A stretch of DNA of 48,264 nucleotides from Polaromonas sp. (GTDB lineage: Bacteria; Pseudomonadota; Gammaproteobacteria; Burkholderiales; Burkholderiaceae_C). The stretch covers positions 1-48,264 of the forward strand of contig NZ_JADMJK010000239.1 in assembly GCF_018780625.1 (NCBI RefSeq). Reading direction: 5' to 3'. Below are positions 1-8,282 of the stretch, piece after piece. Position 1 is the stretch's first letter, and each line of letters begins with the position of its first letter. Below the pieces are notes generated by a model. It searched no databases. It saw only the letters and a program-made list of their open reading frames with translations, and had not been told where the DNA came from. The position numbers and the translations under genes were made by a program.

Positions 1-567
1 GACCAGATTCAGGGATTTTTTGACATCCCGGTGGACAACATTTACGCGTCGCCCGTGTTGCTGGGCGATTTGCGCCAGAAAAATTACACAGACCTGATGG
101 TGGTCTCGCCCGACGTGGGCGGCGTGGTGCGCGCCCGCGCACTGGCCAAGCAACTCGGCTGCGACATGGCCATCATCGACAAGCGCCGGCCCAAGGCCAA
201 TGTGTCCGAAGTCATGCACGTGATCGGCGACATCGAGGGCCGCAACTGCGTCATCATGGATGACATGATCGACACGGCCGGCACGCTGGTCAAGGCCGCC
301 GAGGTGCTGAAGGAGCGCGGCGCCAAAAAAGTCTACGCATACTGCACGCACCCGATTTTTTCGGGTCCTGCCATTGACCGCATTACCCAGGGTGACGCGC
401 TCGACGAAGTGGTGATCACCAACACCATCCCGCTGAGCCAGAGCGCGAAGGCCTGCAAAAAGATTCGCCAGCTCTCCGTGGCACCGCTGATCGCTGAAAC
501 CATACAGCGCATTGCCAAGGGAGAGTCGGTCATGAGTTTGTTCTCGGATCAGGACAATCTGTTCTGA
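1..567 (+). CDS. prs: Ribose-phosphate pyrophosphokinase, C-terminal part (5' end outside window)
   Basis: This enzyme makes PRPP from ribose 5-phosphate and ATP, the precursor for purines, pyrimidines, histidine and NAD. The reading frame is open from base 1, so the gene enters from the left and only about 188 C-terminal codons are present. Visible family features are SPDVGG followed by the RARALAKQL helix, the KRRPK segment, and the PRPP-binding loop [12 protein letters not shown] near base 250. The C-terminus ends in a typical [10 protein letters not shown]-like tail. A strong terminator follows, before rplY. The prs-rplY-pth order is common in Betaproteobacteria. Confidence 0.97.
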   Translation, partial: DQIQGFFDIPVDNIYASPVLLGDLRQKNYTDLMVVSPDVGGVVRARALAKQLGCDMAIIDKRRPKANVSEVMHVIGDIEGRNCVIMDDMIDTAGTLVKAAEVLKERGAKKVYAYCTHPIFSGPAIDRITQGDALDEVVITNTIPLSQSAKACKKIRQLSVAPLIAETIQRIAKGESVMSLFSDQDNLF

Positions 568-583
568 TTTGAAGCAGCAAGGT

Positions 584-629
584 GGCTGCCCGGCTCGCAG
601 AATCTGCAGAGCTTGAGCAGCCTTTTTTT
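584..629 (+). terminator. Rho-independent terminator of prs
   Basis: GGCTGC (584-589) pairs with GCAGCC (617-622). A second stem is nested inside (GCTC-GCAG against CTGC-a-GAGC), and seven T residues follow directly. It lies 17 bases after the prs stop and separates prs from rplY. Confidence 0.85.
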
Positions 630-672
630 GTCGGGGTAAGCTGGTCGCGGCACGCCCCTTTTGGAGAAGATT

Positions 673-1320
673 ATGAAATTCGTCGCTTTTGAGCGCGCCA
701 TGCAGGGTACGGGTGCGAGCCGCCGTCTCCGCATCACGGGCCGCACGCCCGGTATTGTTTACGGTGGCACCGGTGAAACCACGCTGATCGAGATCGATCA
801 CAACGCGTTGTGGCACGCCATCAAGAAGGAAGCCTTCCACGCCTCCATCCTCGAGATGGACCTGGGCGGCACGGCACACAAGGTTCTGCTGCGTGACCTG
901 CAGATGCACCCCTTCAAGCAACAGATTCTGCACATCGACTTCCAGCGCGTCGAAGCCCGCACGCGCATGACCGTGAAAGTGCCACTGCACTACAGCGGTG
1001 AAGAAGAGTCGCCAGCGATCAAGACCGACAACTGCCTGGTCAACCACGTGGTGTCCGAGCTGACCGTGTCCTGCTTCCCTGCAGACATCCCTGAATTCAT
1101 CGCCGTTGACTTGAGCGGCCTGAAAAAAGGCAGCCCACTGAACGTCAAGGACATCACGCTGCCAAAAGGCGTGAAGTTCGTGGCCAAGGGCCAGGTCAAC
1201 CCCGTGCTGGTGTCTGTGACGCCAATCGCCGTGGAAGTTGAAGTCGCACCCGTGGTCGATGCCAAAGACGCCAAAGGCAAAGGCGGCAAACCAGCAGCCA
1301 AGCCTGCTGCCAAGAAGTAA
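673..1320 (+). CDS. rplY: 50S ribosomal protein L25 (general stress protein Ctc type)
   Basis: This 5S rRNA-binding protein of the large ribosomal subunit is of the long two-domain Ctc type (215 residues). The N-terminal L25 domain begins MKFVAFERA, with the RRLR..GRTPGIVYG segment that contacts 5S rRNA. A TL5-type beta domain follows, and the C-terminus is a Lys/Ala-rich tail (AKGKGGKPAAKPAAKK). The ATG at 673 is chosen because GGAGAAG stands just upstream at 663-669; an in-frame TTG at 661 would overlap that site. A terminator precedes the gene and two hairpins follow it. Confidence 0.96.
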   Translation: MKFVAFERAMQGTGASRRLRITGRTPGIVYGGTGETTLIEIDHNALWHAIKKEAFHASILEMDLGGTAHKVLLRDLQMHPFKQQILHIDFQRVEARTRMTVKVPLHYSGEEESPAIKTDNCLVNHVVSELTVSCFPADIPEFIAVDLSGLKKGSPLNVKDITLPKGVKFVAKGQVNPVLVSVTPIAVEVEVAPVVDAKDAKGKGGKPAAKPAAKK

Positions 1321-1335
1321 TTCGCAGCGCGCTGC

Positions 1336-1355
1336 ATTGGCCTGAAAAGGCCAAT
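1336..1355 (+). other. Hairpin in rplY 3' trailer
   Basis: ATTGGCC (1336-1342) and GGCCAAT (1349-1355) form a perfect 7-bp stem with a 6-base loop, just after the rplY stop and upstream of the true terminator. No T tract follows, so it may stabilise the 3' end rather than terminate. Confidence 0.5.
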
Positions 1356-1368
1356 CAAGCCCAGGCGG

Positions 1369-1402
1369 CCCCTGCCCTCTCTTGAGGACAGGGGTCTTTT
1401 TT
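1369..1402 (+). terminator. Rho-independent terminator of rplY
   Basis: CCCCTG-c-CCTC pairs with GAGG-a-CAGGGG around a TCTT loop (1369-1394), followed by TCTTTTTT. This is a canonical intrinsic terminator between rplY and pth. Confidence 0.9.
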
Positions 1403-1491
1403 ATGGGCGCCCCGTTCTGCTACGCTCACCGCTACGGGTTCAGGCTTCACCACACCGGCAAGCCGCCCTCCCGCCCTCCTCTTCTCATCAC

Positions 1492-2136
1492 ATGATCAAA
1501 TTGTTTGTTGGCCTGGGCAACCCCGGCGCCGAATACGAAGCCACACGCCACAATGCCGGTTTCTGGTGGATTGACGCGCTCTCTCAGGAACTGAAGGTGC
1601 CGCTGAGTCTGGACAAGAATTACTACGGCCAGGTCGGCCGCACCACCCTGAACGGACAAACCGTGTGGCTGCTCAAACCCCTGACCTTCATGAACCTGTC
1701 GGGAAAATCGGTGGCCGCGCTGGCGCGTTTTTTCAAGATTGCGCCCGGGGAGATTCTGGTGGCGCACGATGAACTCGACATCGTGCCAGGCCAGGCCAAG
1801 CTCAAGCTGGGCGGCAGCCATGCGGGCCACAACGGCTTGCGTGACATTCATGCCCAACTGGGTACGGCGGACTACTGGCGGCTGCGCATCGGCGTAGGGC
1901 ACCCTGGCGTGAAGTCAGAAGTGATCAACTGGGTGCTCAAAAAGCCATCGGCCGAACACCGCACCGCCATTGAAGACTGTATCGCGCGCAGCATCAAGGC
2001 GGCGCCTGAGCTGCTCCAGGGCGAGATGGAGAAAGCCACGATGCTGATTCACACCAGCCAGCCACCGCGACCCAAGCCGCCACGGCCTGCGGCTCCGGTG
2101 CCCACAGCACCGGCGGCAGGATCGCAGCCCGACTGA
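1492..2136 (+). CDS. pth: Peptidyl-tRNA hydrolase
   Basis: This cytosolic enzyme releases tRNA from stalled peptidyl-tRNA. The 214-residue protein starts [12 protein letters not shown]. It has the catalytic His20 in TRHNAGF and the partner Asp93 in AHDELDI, plus the conserved [14 protein letters not shown] block. The last 25 or so residues are a Pro/Ala-rich extension beyond the usual core of about 190 residues, probably a disordered tail. It has its own upstream terminator boundary, so it is probably transcribed separately from rplY. A copy of the dispersed repeat (copy A) begins 8 bases after its stop. Confidence 0.96.
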   Translation: MIKLFVGLGNPGAEYEATRHNAGFWWIDALSQELKVPLSLDKNYYGQVGRTTLNGQTVWLLKPLTFMNLSGKSVAALARFFKIAPGEILVAHDELDIVPGQAKLKLGGSHAGHNGLRDIHAQLGTADYWRLRIGVGHPGVKSEVINWVLKKPSAEHRTAIEDCIARSIKAAPELLQGEMEKATMLIHTSQPPRPKPPRPAAPVPTAPAAGSQPD

Positions 2137-2143
2137 GATTTAC

Positions 2144-2197
2144 TTTTTTTGATAGCTACTTGTCCTCGTAGCTATTGGGCTACAGGACAATTTGGCT
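2144..2197 (+). repeat. Dispersed repeat, copy A (intergenic)
   Basis: The layout is TTTTTTTGATAGC, then GGGCTACAGG ending exactly 30 bases from the A of ATAGC at its GGGCT, then ATTTGGC at positions 39-45. Internal arms ATAGCTAC/GTAGCTAT and TGTCCT/AGGACA can form hairpins. The same frame of landmarks recurs at copies B, C and D. From memory it resembles a common Comamonadaceae intergenic repeat; this has not been checked. Confidence 0.6.
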
Positions 2198-2226
2198 AAT
2201 AGTTTTCGGCCTAAAGCAGTTCTCCA

Positions 2227-2517
<291 letters not shown>

Positions 2518-3033
2518 TCAAGCCTGCAATCGGGGCCGGTGCGCCGCTTCCAGTGCGCCAGCCACGGCCGGGCTGACCATCTGGCCGACGTCGCCGCCCA
2601 GCTTGCTGATCTCGCGCACCAGCGTGCTGCTGATGCACTGCAGGGGCGCGTCGGGCAGCAGAAACACCGTCTCCACCTGCGGGCGCAGCTTGCGGTTCAT
2701 GGCGGCCATCTGGGCTTCGTAGTCAAAGTCGGTCAGGTTGCGGATACCGCGCACCACCGCGCAGGCCGACTGCGCCGCGCAAAAATCCATGATCAGGCCG
2801 TCAAACGACAACACCGTCACGCCCGCTATGTTTTCAGTCGCCGCACGCACCTGCTCCACGCGCTCGTCCAGTGAAAACAGGGTTTTCTTGTGGTGGGCCA
2901 CCGCTACCGCGATCACGAGTTGGTCAAACAGCCCGGCGGCGCGGCGCACCACGTCGTCGTGGCCCCGGGTGAACGGATCAAACGTGCCCGAATAAACAGC
3001 AATGCGGGGAAATGGCGGCGGCGTGATGGGCAT
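2518..3033 (-). CDS. coaD: Pantetheine-phosphate adenylyltransferase
   Basis: CoaD carries out the penultimate step of coenzyme A synthesis, adenylating 4'-phosphopantetheine to dephospho-CoA. The 171-residue protein shows the nucleotidyltransferase motif YSGTFDPFTRGHDD (His25 in the T/HxGH box), the VVRGIRN segment and a C-terminal ISSTLVR, equivalent to the usual ISSSxVR. I start at the ATG MPITPP, which places the GTFDP motif at the expected distance. The reading frame stays open upstream to 3090, but that part has no family resemblance. Confidence 0.95.
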   Translation of the reverse strand: MPITPPPFPRIAVYSGTFDPFTRGHDDVVRRAAGLFDQLVIAVAVAHHKKTLFSLDERVEQVRAATENIAGVTVLSFDGLIMDFCAAQSACAVVRGIRNLTDFDYEAQMAAMNRKLRPQVETVFLLPDAPLQCISSTLVREISKLGGDVGQMVSPAVAGALEAAHRPRLQA

Positions 3034-3124
3034 GGCGGAATTATGCGCCGGGATGCCCGTCTGCCGCCTAGGCGCAGGCCATGAACCCACGCGCCCGGCA
3101 AGGCCGCAGGCCAGGCCCCAGCGA

Positions 3125-3814
3125 TCAGGCCGTCAGCCCGTCCTGCGGCACATCCTGAACCTGCAGTGCGTCAACCTTGGTCAGCAGATGAAAATGCACC
3201 GCGCCAGCCTTGCCGCTGCGGTGCACTTGCAGCCCCAGCGGCGCCAACTCCTCATCAAGCCAGGCCCGGGGGGCTTCCAGATAGACCAGCCCCTTGGGCG
3301 CAATCGCCTGCGCAGCGGCCTTGAGTGCGGCCTCAAACTGGATGGAGTCAAACGGCGGGTCGAGAAACACGAGCTGCATGCTGCCGGCTGGCAGCCGCCG
3401 CAGCAGACTCAAGCCGTCACCGCGCTCAACCCTGACGCTGTCGGCTTTCAGCCGCGCCTGCACGGACTTGAGTTGCAGCACCAGCGCAGGGTCCTGCTCG
3501 CACAGCAACACCTCGGCGGCGCCGCGCGAAGCCGCTTCAAACCCCAGCACACCGGTGCCGGCAAACACATCGGCGCAGCGCCAGCCGCTCAGGTCCTGGC
3601 CCAGCCAGTTGAACAGGGTTTCCCGCACACGGTCAGGCGTGGGACGCAGGCCGGGCCTGTTGGGCACGGACAGCTTGGTGCGCCGGTACTGTCCGCCAAT
3701 GATGCGGATCTCACCAGGCGGCTTGAGGTGCGCCGTTCCCTTGGGCTTCACGGTGGGTTTCATCAAGGGCTTGACGGCAGGCTCGGCCTGGATTTTGAGG
3801 GGGGTGTATTTCAT
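3125..3814 (-). CDS. rsmD: 16S rRNA (guanine(966)-N2)-methyltransferase
   Basis: RsmD methylates G966 of 16S rRNA in the assembled 30S subunit using SAM. The 229-residue protein has the RIIGGQYRR start of the core, LRPTPDRVRETLFNWL, the SAM-binding FAGTG (84-88) and the catalytic DPPF (152-155). It carries an N-terminal extension of about 35 residues rich in Lys and Pro. The start codon overlaps the stop of the upstream M16 gene by 4 bases (ATGA), so translation is coupled. The rsmD-coaD neighbourhood is widely conserved. Confidence 0.95.
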   Translation of the reverse strand: MKYTPLKIQAEPAVKPLMKPTVKPKGTAHLKPPGEIRIIGGQYRRTKLSVPNRPGLRPTPDRVRETLFNWLGQDLSGWRCADVFAGTGVLGFEAASRGAAEVLLCEQDPALVLQLKSVQARLKADSVRVERGDGLSLLRRLPAGSMQLVFLDPPFDSIQFEAALKAAAQAIAPKGLVYLEAPRAWLDEELAPLGLQVHRSGKAGAVHFHLLTKVDALQVQDVPQDGLTA

Positions 3815-5166
3815 AGCGAAGATCCAAGAATCACGGTGACCATTTTTTCGGGTTGTAGTTTGCGCGCAAAAGCGGCCTTGATGTCGTCGGCTGTCACCTT
3901 CTCCACTTGCTGGGTCCAGGTGTCGAGGTAGTCGAGCGGCAAATTATTCCATGCTATGCCGGCAATGTTGCCCAGCAGCTTGCCATTACTGTCAATGCGC
4001 AGGGCAAATCCGCCCATCAGGTTGTCCTTGGCGGCCTGCAGTTCAGCTGCGGTCGGCCCGTTGGCCACAAAGTCGCCCACCACCTGGCGCACCAGCGCTA
4101 CCGCCTGCGCGGCCTGGTCGGGCCGGGTTTGCAGGCCGACCGTGAAGCTGCCGGCATGCAGGCCGGGCGAGAAATGGCTGGAGACGCCGTAGGTTAAACC
4201 GCGCTTTTCACGCACTTCCTGGGTCAGCCGCGACACAAAGCCGCCGCCGCCCAGGATGTAATTGCCGACGGTCAAGGCGAAATAATCGGGGTCGGCGCGC
4301 TTGAAGCCGGGCTGGCCCATCAGCACATGCGCCTGGGCGGAATCGAACGGGATGCGCTTTTCCTCGGCTTGCGTGAGCGGCGCGACTTCGGCTACCTGCG
4401 GCAGCGGCGGCAAACTGGCGCAAGGCACTTGCGGCAGGCGTGACAGCAAGCGCGCGGCCAGTGCATCGGCCTGCGCCCTGGTCACGGCGCCCACCATGCT
4501 GATGCGCGCGCGGCAGGCCACGACGCCGGCGGCATGCGCGGCCCGCAGGTCGGTGGTGCTGATGCGCGCCAGCGTCGCCTCGCTCACCTCCTGGCCATAG
4601 GGGTGCGTGCCGTACACAGCCTGGCCATAGGCCCGGCCAATCACGCTGGCGGGACGGGTGTAGGACTCCTTGAGCGCGGCCTGCATGCGCTGGCGTTCGC
4701 GCTGCCAGACGGATTCGGGAAAGGACGGCTCGGCCAACTCGCGTGCGGCAAGCGCCACCGCCTGGTCCAGCAAGTCAGGCTCGGTCAGGGAGCGCAGTGA
4801 AAAACTCAGCCGGTCGACGCTGGCACCGGCACCAAACTGGGCGCCCAAATCGGCCCAGGCTTCGCTGAGCGCATTTTCATCCAGCGTTGGCGAGCCATTT
4901 TTGGCCTGCACGCCCTTGTCCAGCATGGCCGCCATGATGCTGGCCAGACCGGCTTGCGCGGGCGGGTCACGCCGGCTGCCGGCGTCAAAGTCGATCTGCA
5001 CGTCCAGCATGGCCACCGCCGGACTCTCGACCAGGTAGACCTGGGCGCCGCTGGGCTGGGTCCAGTGCTGGATCGGAATCGCCGCCCATGCTGGAATATG
5101 ACAAAAAAGGCCTGAAGCCAACGTCGTTATTACGCGGATAGCTATTTTTTTAGTAGCAATGATCAT
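3811..5166 (-). CDS. M16 family peptidase-like protein, non-catalytic partner
   Basis: This is an insulinase/pitrilysin-fold protein in the cell envelope. Where the zinc motif HxxEH should be, after the DAGSRRDPPAQAGLA segment, it reads SIMAAMLDKGV, so it lacks the metal ligands and is presumably the partner of the active M16 protein encoded just upstream, as in mitochondrial processing peptidase-like pairs. The ATG at 5166 gives a good signal peptide: KK in the n-region, a hydrophobic core, and cleavage after AWA at residue 28. A TTG at 5202, overlapping the upstream stop, is a possible alternative start. Most of the signal-peptide codons lie in a copy of the dispersed repeat (copy B). Confidence 0.9.
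   Translation of the reverse strand: MIIATKKIAIRVITTLASGLFCHIPAWAAIPIQHWTQPSGAQVYLVESPAVAMLDVQIDFDAGSRRDPPAQAGLASIMAAMLDKGVQAKNGSPTLDENALSEAWADLGAQFGAGASVDRLSFSLRSLTEPDLLDQAVALAARELAEPSFPESVWQRERQRMQAALKESYTRPASVIGRAYGQAVYGTHPYGQEVSEATLARISTTDLRAAHAAGVVACRARISMVGAVTRAQADALAARLLSRLPQVPCASLPPLPQVAEVAPLTQAEEKRIPFDSAQAHVLMGQPGFKRADPDYFALTVGNYILGGGGFVSRLTQEVREKRGLTYGVSSHFSPGLHAGSFTVGLQTRPDQAAQAVALVRQVVGDFVANGPTAAELQAAKDNLMGGFALRIDSNGKLLGNIAGIAWNNLPLDYLDTWTQQVEKVTADDIKAAFARKLQPEKMVTVILGSSL
5101..5160 (-). repeat. Dispersed repeat, copy B (inside the M16-like signal peptide)
   Basis: On the minus strand the landmarks are GCTACTAAAAAAATAGC, then TTGGCTTCAGG with its GGCT ending 30 bases from the A of ATAGC (5145 to 5116), then CCTTTTTTG. 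Spacing is identical to copies A, C and D. The copy lies within codons 1-22 of the gene at 3811-5166 and is AT-rich compared with the flanking coding sequence. Confidence 0.6.
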
Positions 5167-5198
5167 GAAGACCCAAATCGTTCGGTTCGGAGCCGGGC

Positions 5199-6689
5199 TC
5201 AATGCCGGGGCGCAACAGTGGACGGGCGCGGCTTGCGCTGGGGGCCCATCGCCTGCGGCAGCAAGGTGGCGGTCGTCAGCTGGTCATCACCAAAATATTT
5301 GGCGGCCACCGCCTGCACCTCGGCAGCGGTGATGCTGCGCAGCTGGGCGATCAGGCGCGCACTGGCGTCCAGCGGCAGGCCCTGCACCCAGTTGGAGCCC
5401 AGCTCCTGCGCCTGGCTGAACACCGAGTCTAGCTTGTAGGTTTCGCTGGCCACCCACTGGGTTTTGACGCGATTGAGCTCTGATGCGCTGACGCCGTCCC
5501 TGGCCACCAGCGCCACCTGCTGGCGCAGTGCCTGGGCCACCTGCTGCACGGTTTTGCCTTCGGCGGGCACGCCGCTGAGCCTGAACAGCTGCGGCCCGCG
5601 GCCCAGCATGCCATTGGAGGCGCCTGCGCTGTCGGCAATGCGGCCTTGCTGGCCCTTCCCCTGGACCAGCGCGCGCTCCAGCCGGGCGCCGTTGTAGCCG
5701 TCAAGCACAGCGGCCAGTACCGTCAGGGCCAGCGCATCGCGGCTGGCTGGCGCGGTGGCTGATGCGGCCATGGCGGCATCCGCCAGGTCGGCGGCTTCGA
5801 GCTTGGGCACCTTGAAGGCCAGCGTCACATAGGCCTGGCTGGCAGGGGCCTTGAGTTCCAGGCGCCGCATGCCGGCCTGCGCGGGCTCGCTGCGCGGCTT
5901 GCGCACCGGCACCGGGCGCGCGGCAATCGCGCCGTAGTATTTTTCAGCCAGCACCCGGACCCGGGCCACGTCCACATCCCCCGCTACCACCAGTGCCGCA
6001 TTGGCGGGCACATACCAGCGCTGATGGAAGTCGCGCACATCGCCGGGTGTCATGGCGTCCAGGTCGCTCATCCAGCCCACGATGGGGCGCCGGTAGGGCG
6101 CGGCCAGAAAGGTCAGCGCCGTGGACTGCTCGGACAGCATGGCGCGCGGCGCGTCTTCGGTGCGCAGGCGGCGCTCCTCCTTGACCACCTCGATCTCGCG
6201 CTTGAATTCCTCGTCAGGCCACCGGTTGTTGGCAAAGCGGTCGGCCTCCAGGCGCATCACGGTTTCGAGCTGGCCGGCAGGGATTTGCTGGTAGTAGCCG
6301 GTGTTGTCGCGGCTGGTAAAGGCGTTTTCGCGCCCGCCGAGCGCCGCCACCTGCCTGGAAAAATCGCCCGGCTTCACCGTCGGCGTACCCTTGAACATCA
6401 TGTGCTCCAGCACATGCGCCACGCCCGAGGTGCCATCCACCTCGTCCATGGAGCCGACACGCACCCACAGCATGTGGGCCACGGTGGGCGCACGGTGATC
6501 GGGCTTGACAATGACCGTCAGCCCGTTGGCCAGCGTGAACTGGTCCACCGGCGCGGCAGGCTGTGCAACGGCTGCAGTGCCGAGGGCGGCGAGCAGCGCC
6601 ACCGGAAAAAGCGAAGCTGAAAACCGGGCGGTCAGGCCCTTGGAAAAGGTTACCGAAGGCTTCAAATGGACGGGTCTGGCTTGTTTCAT
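5199..6689 (-). CDS. M16 family zinc metallopeptidase (catalytic)
   Basis: This is a secreted or periplasmic zinc protease of the pitrilysin/insulinase family, 496 residues. The inverted zinc motif HVLEH is at 92-96, with the third ligand expected at Glu172 in VVKEERR, the correct distance of about 76 residues. An N-terminal signal peptide ends near AVAQPAAP, and the QFTLANGLTVIV start of the M16 domain follows. The ATG at 6689 begins MKQARP; the frame is open far upstream, but that stretch is antisense to ftsY. Only 28 bases separate it from the divergent ftsY, and no Shine-Dalgarno sequence is visible. It forms an operon with the inactive partner, rsmD, coaD and the ferredoxin gene. Confidence 0.94.
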   Translation of the reverse strand: MKQARPVHLKPSVTFSKGLTARFSASLFPVALLAALGTAAVAQPAAPVDQFTLANGLTVIVKPDHRAPTVAHMLWVRVGSMDEVDGTSGVAHVLEHMMFKGTPTVKPGDFSRQVAALGGRENAFTSRDNTGYYQQIPAGQLETVMRLEADRFANNRWPDEEFKREIEVVKEERRLRTEDAPRAMLSEQSTALTFLAAPYRRPIVGWMSDLDAMTPGDVRDFHQRWYVPANAALVVAGDVDVARVRVLAEKYYGAIAARPVPVRKPRSEPAQAGMRRLELKAPASQAYVTLAFKVPKLEAADLADAAMAASATAPASRDALALTVLAAVLDGYNGARLERALVQGKGQQGRIADSAGASNGMLGRGPQLFRLSGVPAEGKTVQQVAQALRQQVALVARDGVSASELNRVKTQWVASETYKLDSVFSQAQELGSNWVQGLPLDASARLIAQLRSITAAEVQAVAAKYFGDDQLTTATLLPQAMGPQRKPRPSTVAPRH

Positions 6690-6717
6690 AGAATAGTGGA
6701 CTCTACAAGCATAATTA

Positions 6718-7884
6718 ATGTTCAGTTTTTTCAAGAAAAAATCCGGCTCTGCCCCGCCACCGGTGCCTTGCGCACCGCCTGCAACCCCTGCCGTACAGGC
6801 GCCCGGCGAGGCGTCCGCGCCGGCGGCAGCCCCTGTGCATGGCCCCGCAGCACCAACTGGCCCAGCCCGCGGCACGGGCGGCGGGATGATCGGCAGTGCG
6901 CTGGTCACGCCCATTTCCATCCCCGACGCGCTGGCAGCGGCTGCATCGCCAGACCGCCAGCGCTGGCTCGGCAAGCTGCAGGCGGGCCTGCGCAATACCG
7001 GCAGCAGCATTTCCACCGTGTTCACCGGCAGCCGCATTGACGATGCCCTGTACGAGGACCTGGAAACCGCCCTGCTGATGGCCGATACAGGCGTGAAGGC
7101 CACCGAGCACCTGCTGGCCGATGTCAAGCGCCGCGTCCAGGCGGGCGGTATGACGCACCCGGTGGCGGTCAAGAATGCGCTGGTCGAGGCCATTGCCCAG
7201 CTGCTCAAGCCGCTTGAAAAGCCCCTGGTGATTGGGCAGTACCAGCCCACGGTGATCATGGTCACGGGCGTCAACGGCGCGGGCAAAACCACCTCGATTG
7301 GCAAGCTCACGCGCCATCTGGCCAACGAAGGCGCTTCTGTGCTGCTGGCGGCCGCCGACACCTTTCGCGCCGCAGCGCGCGAGCAGCTCAGTGTCTGGGC
7401 CGACCGCAACACAGTCGAGATTGTCAGCCAGGCCGGCGGCGACCCCGCAGCCGTGAGCTTTGATGCCGTGACTGCAGGCAAGGCGCGCGGCAAGGACGTG
7501 GTGCTGGTCGATACCGCCGGCCGCCTGCCAACGCAGCTGCACCTGATGGAAGAGCTGCGCAAGATCAAGCGCGTGGTGCAAAAGGCCGACGCCACCGCGC
7601 CGCACGAAATTTTGCTCGTGATTGACGGCAACACCGGCCAGAACGCGCTGGCCCAGGTCAAGGCCTTTGACGACACGCTGCAACTGACGGGCCTGATCGT
7701 GACCAAGCTCGACGGCACGGCCAAGGGTGGCGTACTGGCAGCCATTGCCTTGTGGGCGCGCGAGCGGGCGCTGGCTTCGCCTGACCTGCGCCCGGTGCCG
7801 GTCTACTTTATCGGTGTAGGCGAAAAGCTCGAAGACCTGGAAACCTTCAACGCGCGCGAGTTTGCCCAGGCACTGCTGGCCTGA
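6718..7884 (+). CDS. ftsY: Signal recognition particle receptor FtsY
   Basis: FtsY is the membrane-associated GTPase that receives SRP-ribosome complexes for co-translational insertion of inner-membrane proteins. The 388-residue protein has the MFSFFKKK membrane-contact start and an Ala/Pro-rich linker to about residue 60. The N domain follows, then the GTPase with G1 GVNGAGKTT (184-192), the DTAGR G3 motif and TKLDG G4. The ATG is fixed by the family-typical N-terminus. No Shine-Dalgarno sequence precedes it; CATAAT lies 2 bases before the ATG (6710-6715), so the mRNA could be leaderless or nearly so. Confidence 0.96.
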   Translation: MFSFFKKKSGSAPPPVPCAPPATPAVQAPGEASAPAAAPVHGPAAPTGPARGTGGGMIGSALVTPISIPDALAAAASPDRQRWLGKLQAGLRNTGSSISTVFTGSRIDDALYEDLETALLMADTGVKATEHLLADVKRRVQAGGMTHPVAVKNALVEAIAQLLKPLEKPLVIGQYQPTVIMVTGVNGAGKTTSIGKLTRHLANEGASVLLAAADTFRAAAREQLSVWADRNTVEIVSQAGGDPAAVSFDAVTAGKARGKDVVLVDTAGRLPTQLHLMEELRKIKRVVQKADATAPHEILLVIDGNTGQNALAQVKAFDDTLQLTGLIVTKLDGTAKGGVLAAIALWARERALASPDLRPVPVYFIGVGEKLEDLETFNAREFAQALLA

Positions 7885-7900
7885 ATGCCGCGCCGGCATT
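7884..7900 (+). other. Hairpin at the ftsY 3' end
   Basis: AATGCCG and CGGCATT form a 7-bp perfect stem around CGC, starting at the last base of the ftsY stop codon. No T tract follows, so it may be an RNA-stability or weak attenuation element before the small downstream gene. Confidence 0.35.
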
Positions 7901-7948
7901 GAAAACCGCCCCCTTGCCTCCATTTGACAGCTTTGAAGGATTGCCTAC

Positions 7949-8263
7949 GTGCCTAGCTTTGTCAGTCAAGTTCTTGGTCTTACGCTGAAAATCGTTCTGG
8001 GCCTGTTCGCCGCTTTGTTTGCGGTCAGCCTGCTGGTGGCGGGCCTGATTGTTTTCGTGGTGCTTCTGCTCAAATCCCTGATTACGGGCCGCAGACCTGC
8101 GGCATCCATGGCGTTTGGCCGCTTCCAGCAGTTTTCATCCCAAAAGGGCTGGTCGGGCCGTGGCGCCCGCGAAGGCGAGTCCGCGTCCAAATCCAGACCC
8201 GGCGCCGGCGATATTGTGGACGTCGAAGTACGGGAAATTCGGGAAGAGCGGCGCCTGCCTTGA
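7949..8263 (+). CDS. Hypothetical small membrane protein
   Basis: I do not recognise this 104-residue protein. It starts at GTG with a good GAAGGA site 8 bases upstream. Residues 8-45 or so are strongly hydrophobic (one long or two short membrane segments). The C-terminal half is soluble, Arg/Gly/Ser-rich, and ends in an acidic-basic stretch (DIVDVEVREIREERRLP). It follows ftsY by 64 bases on the same strand and converges on the FtsH-type gene. Codon use matches its neighbours, so I consider it real. Confidence 0.75.
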   Translation: MPSFVSQVLGLTLKIVLGLFAALFAVSLLVAGLIVFVVLLLKSLITGRRPAASMAFGRFQQFSSQKGWSGRGAREGESASKSRPGAGDIVDVEVREIREERRLP

Positions 8264-8282
8264 GTTCCACGGCCAGGACGGC

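Noticed and set aside
6690-7745. Long open frame extending the catalytic M16 gene upstream to 7745
   Set aside because: It runs antisense through ftsY, has no family similarity, and the M16 protein has a normal signal peptide from the ATG at 6689.
6715-7923. 402-codon minus-strand frame opposite ftsY
   Set aside because: It is a shadow of the high-GC ftsY coding frame, with low-complexity Arg/Gln/His composition and no recognisable domain.
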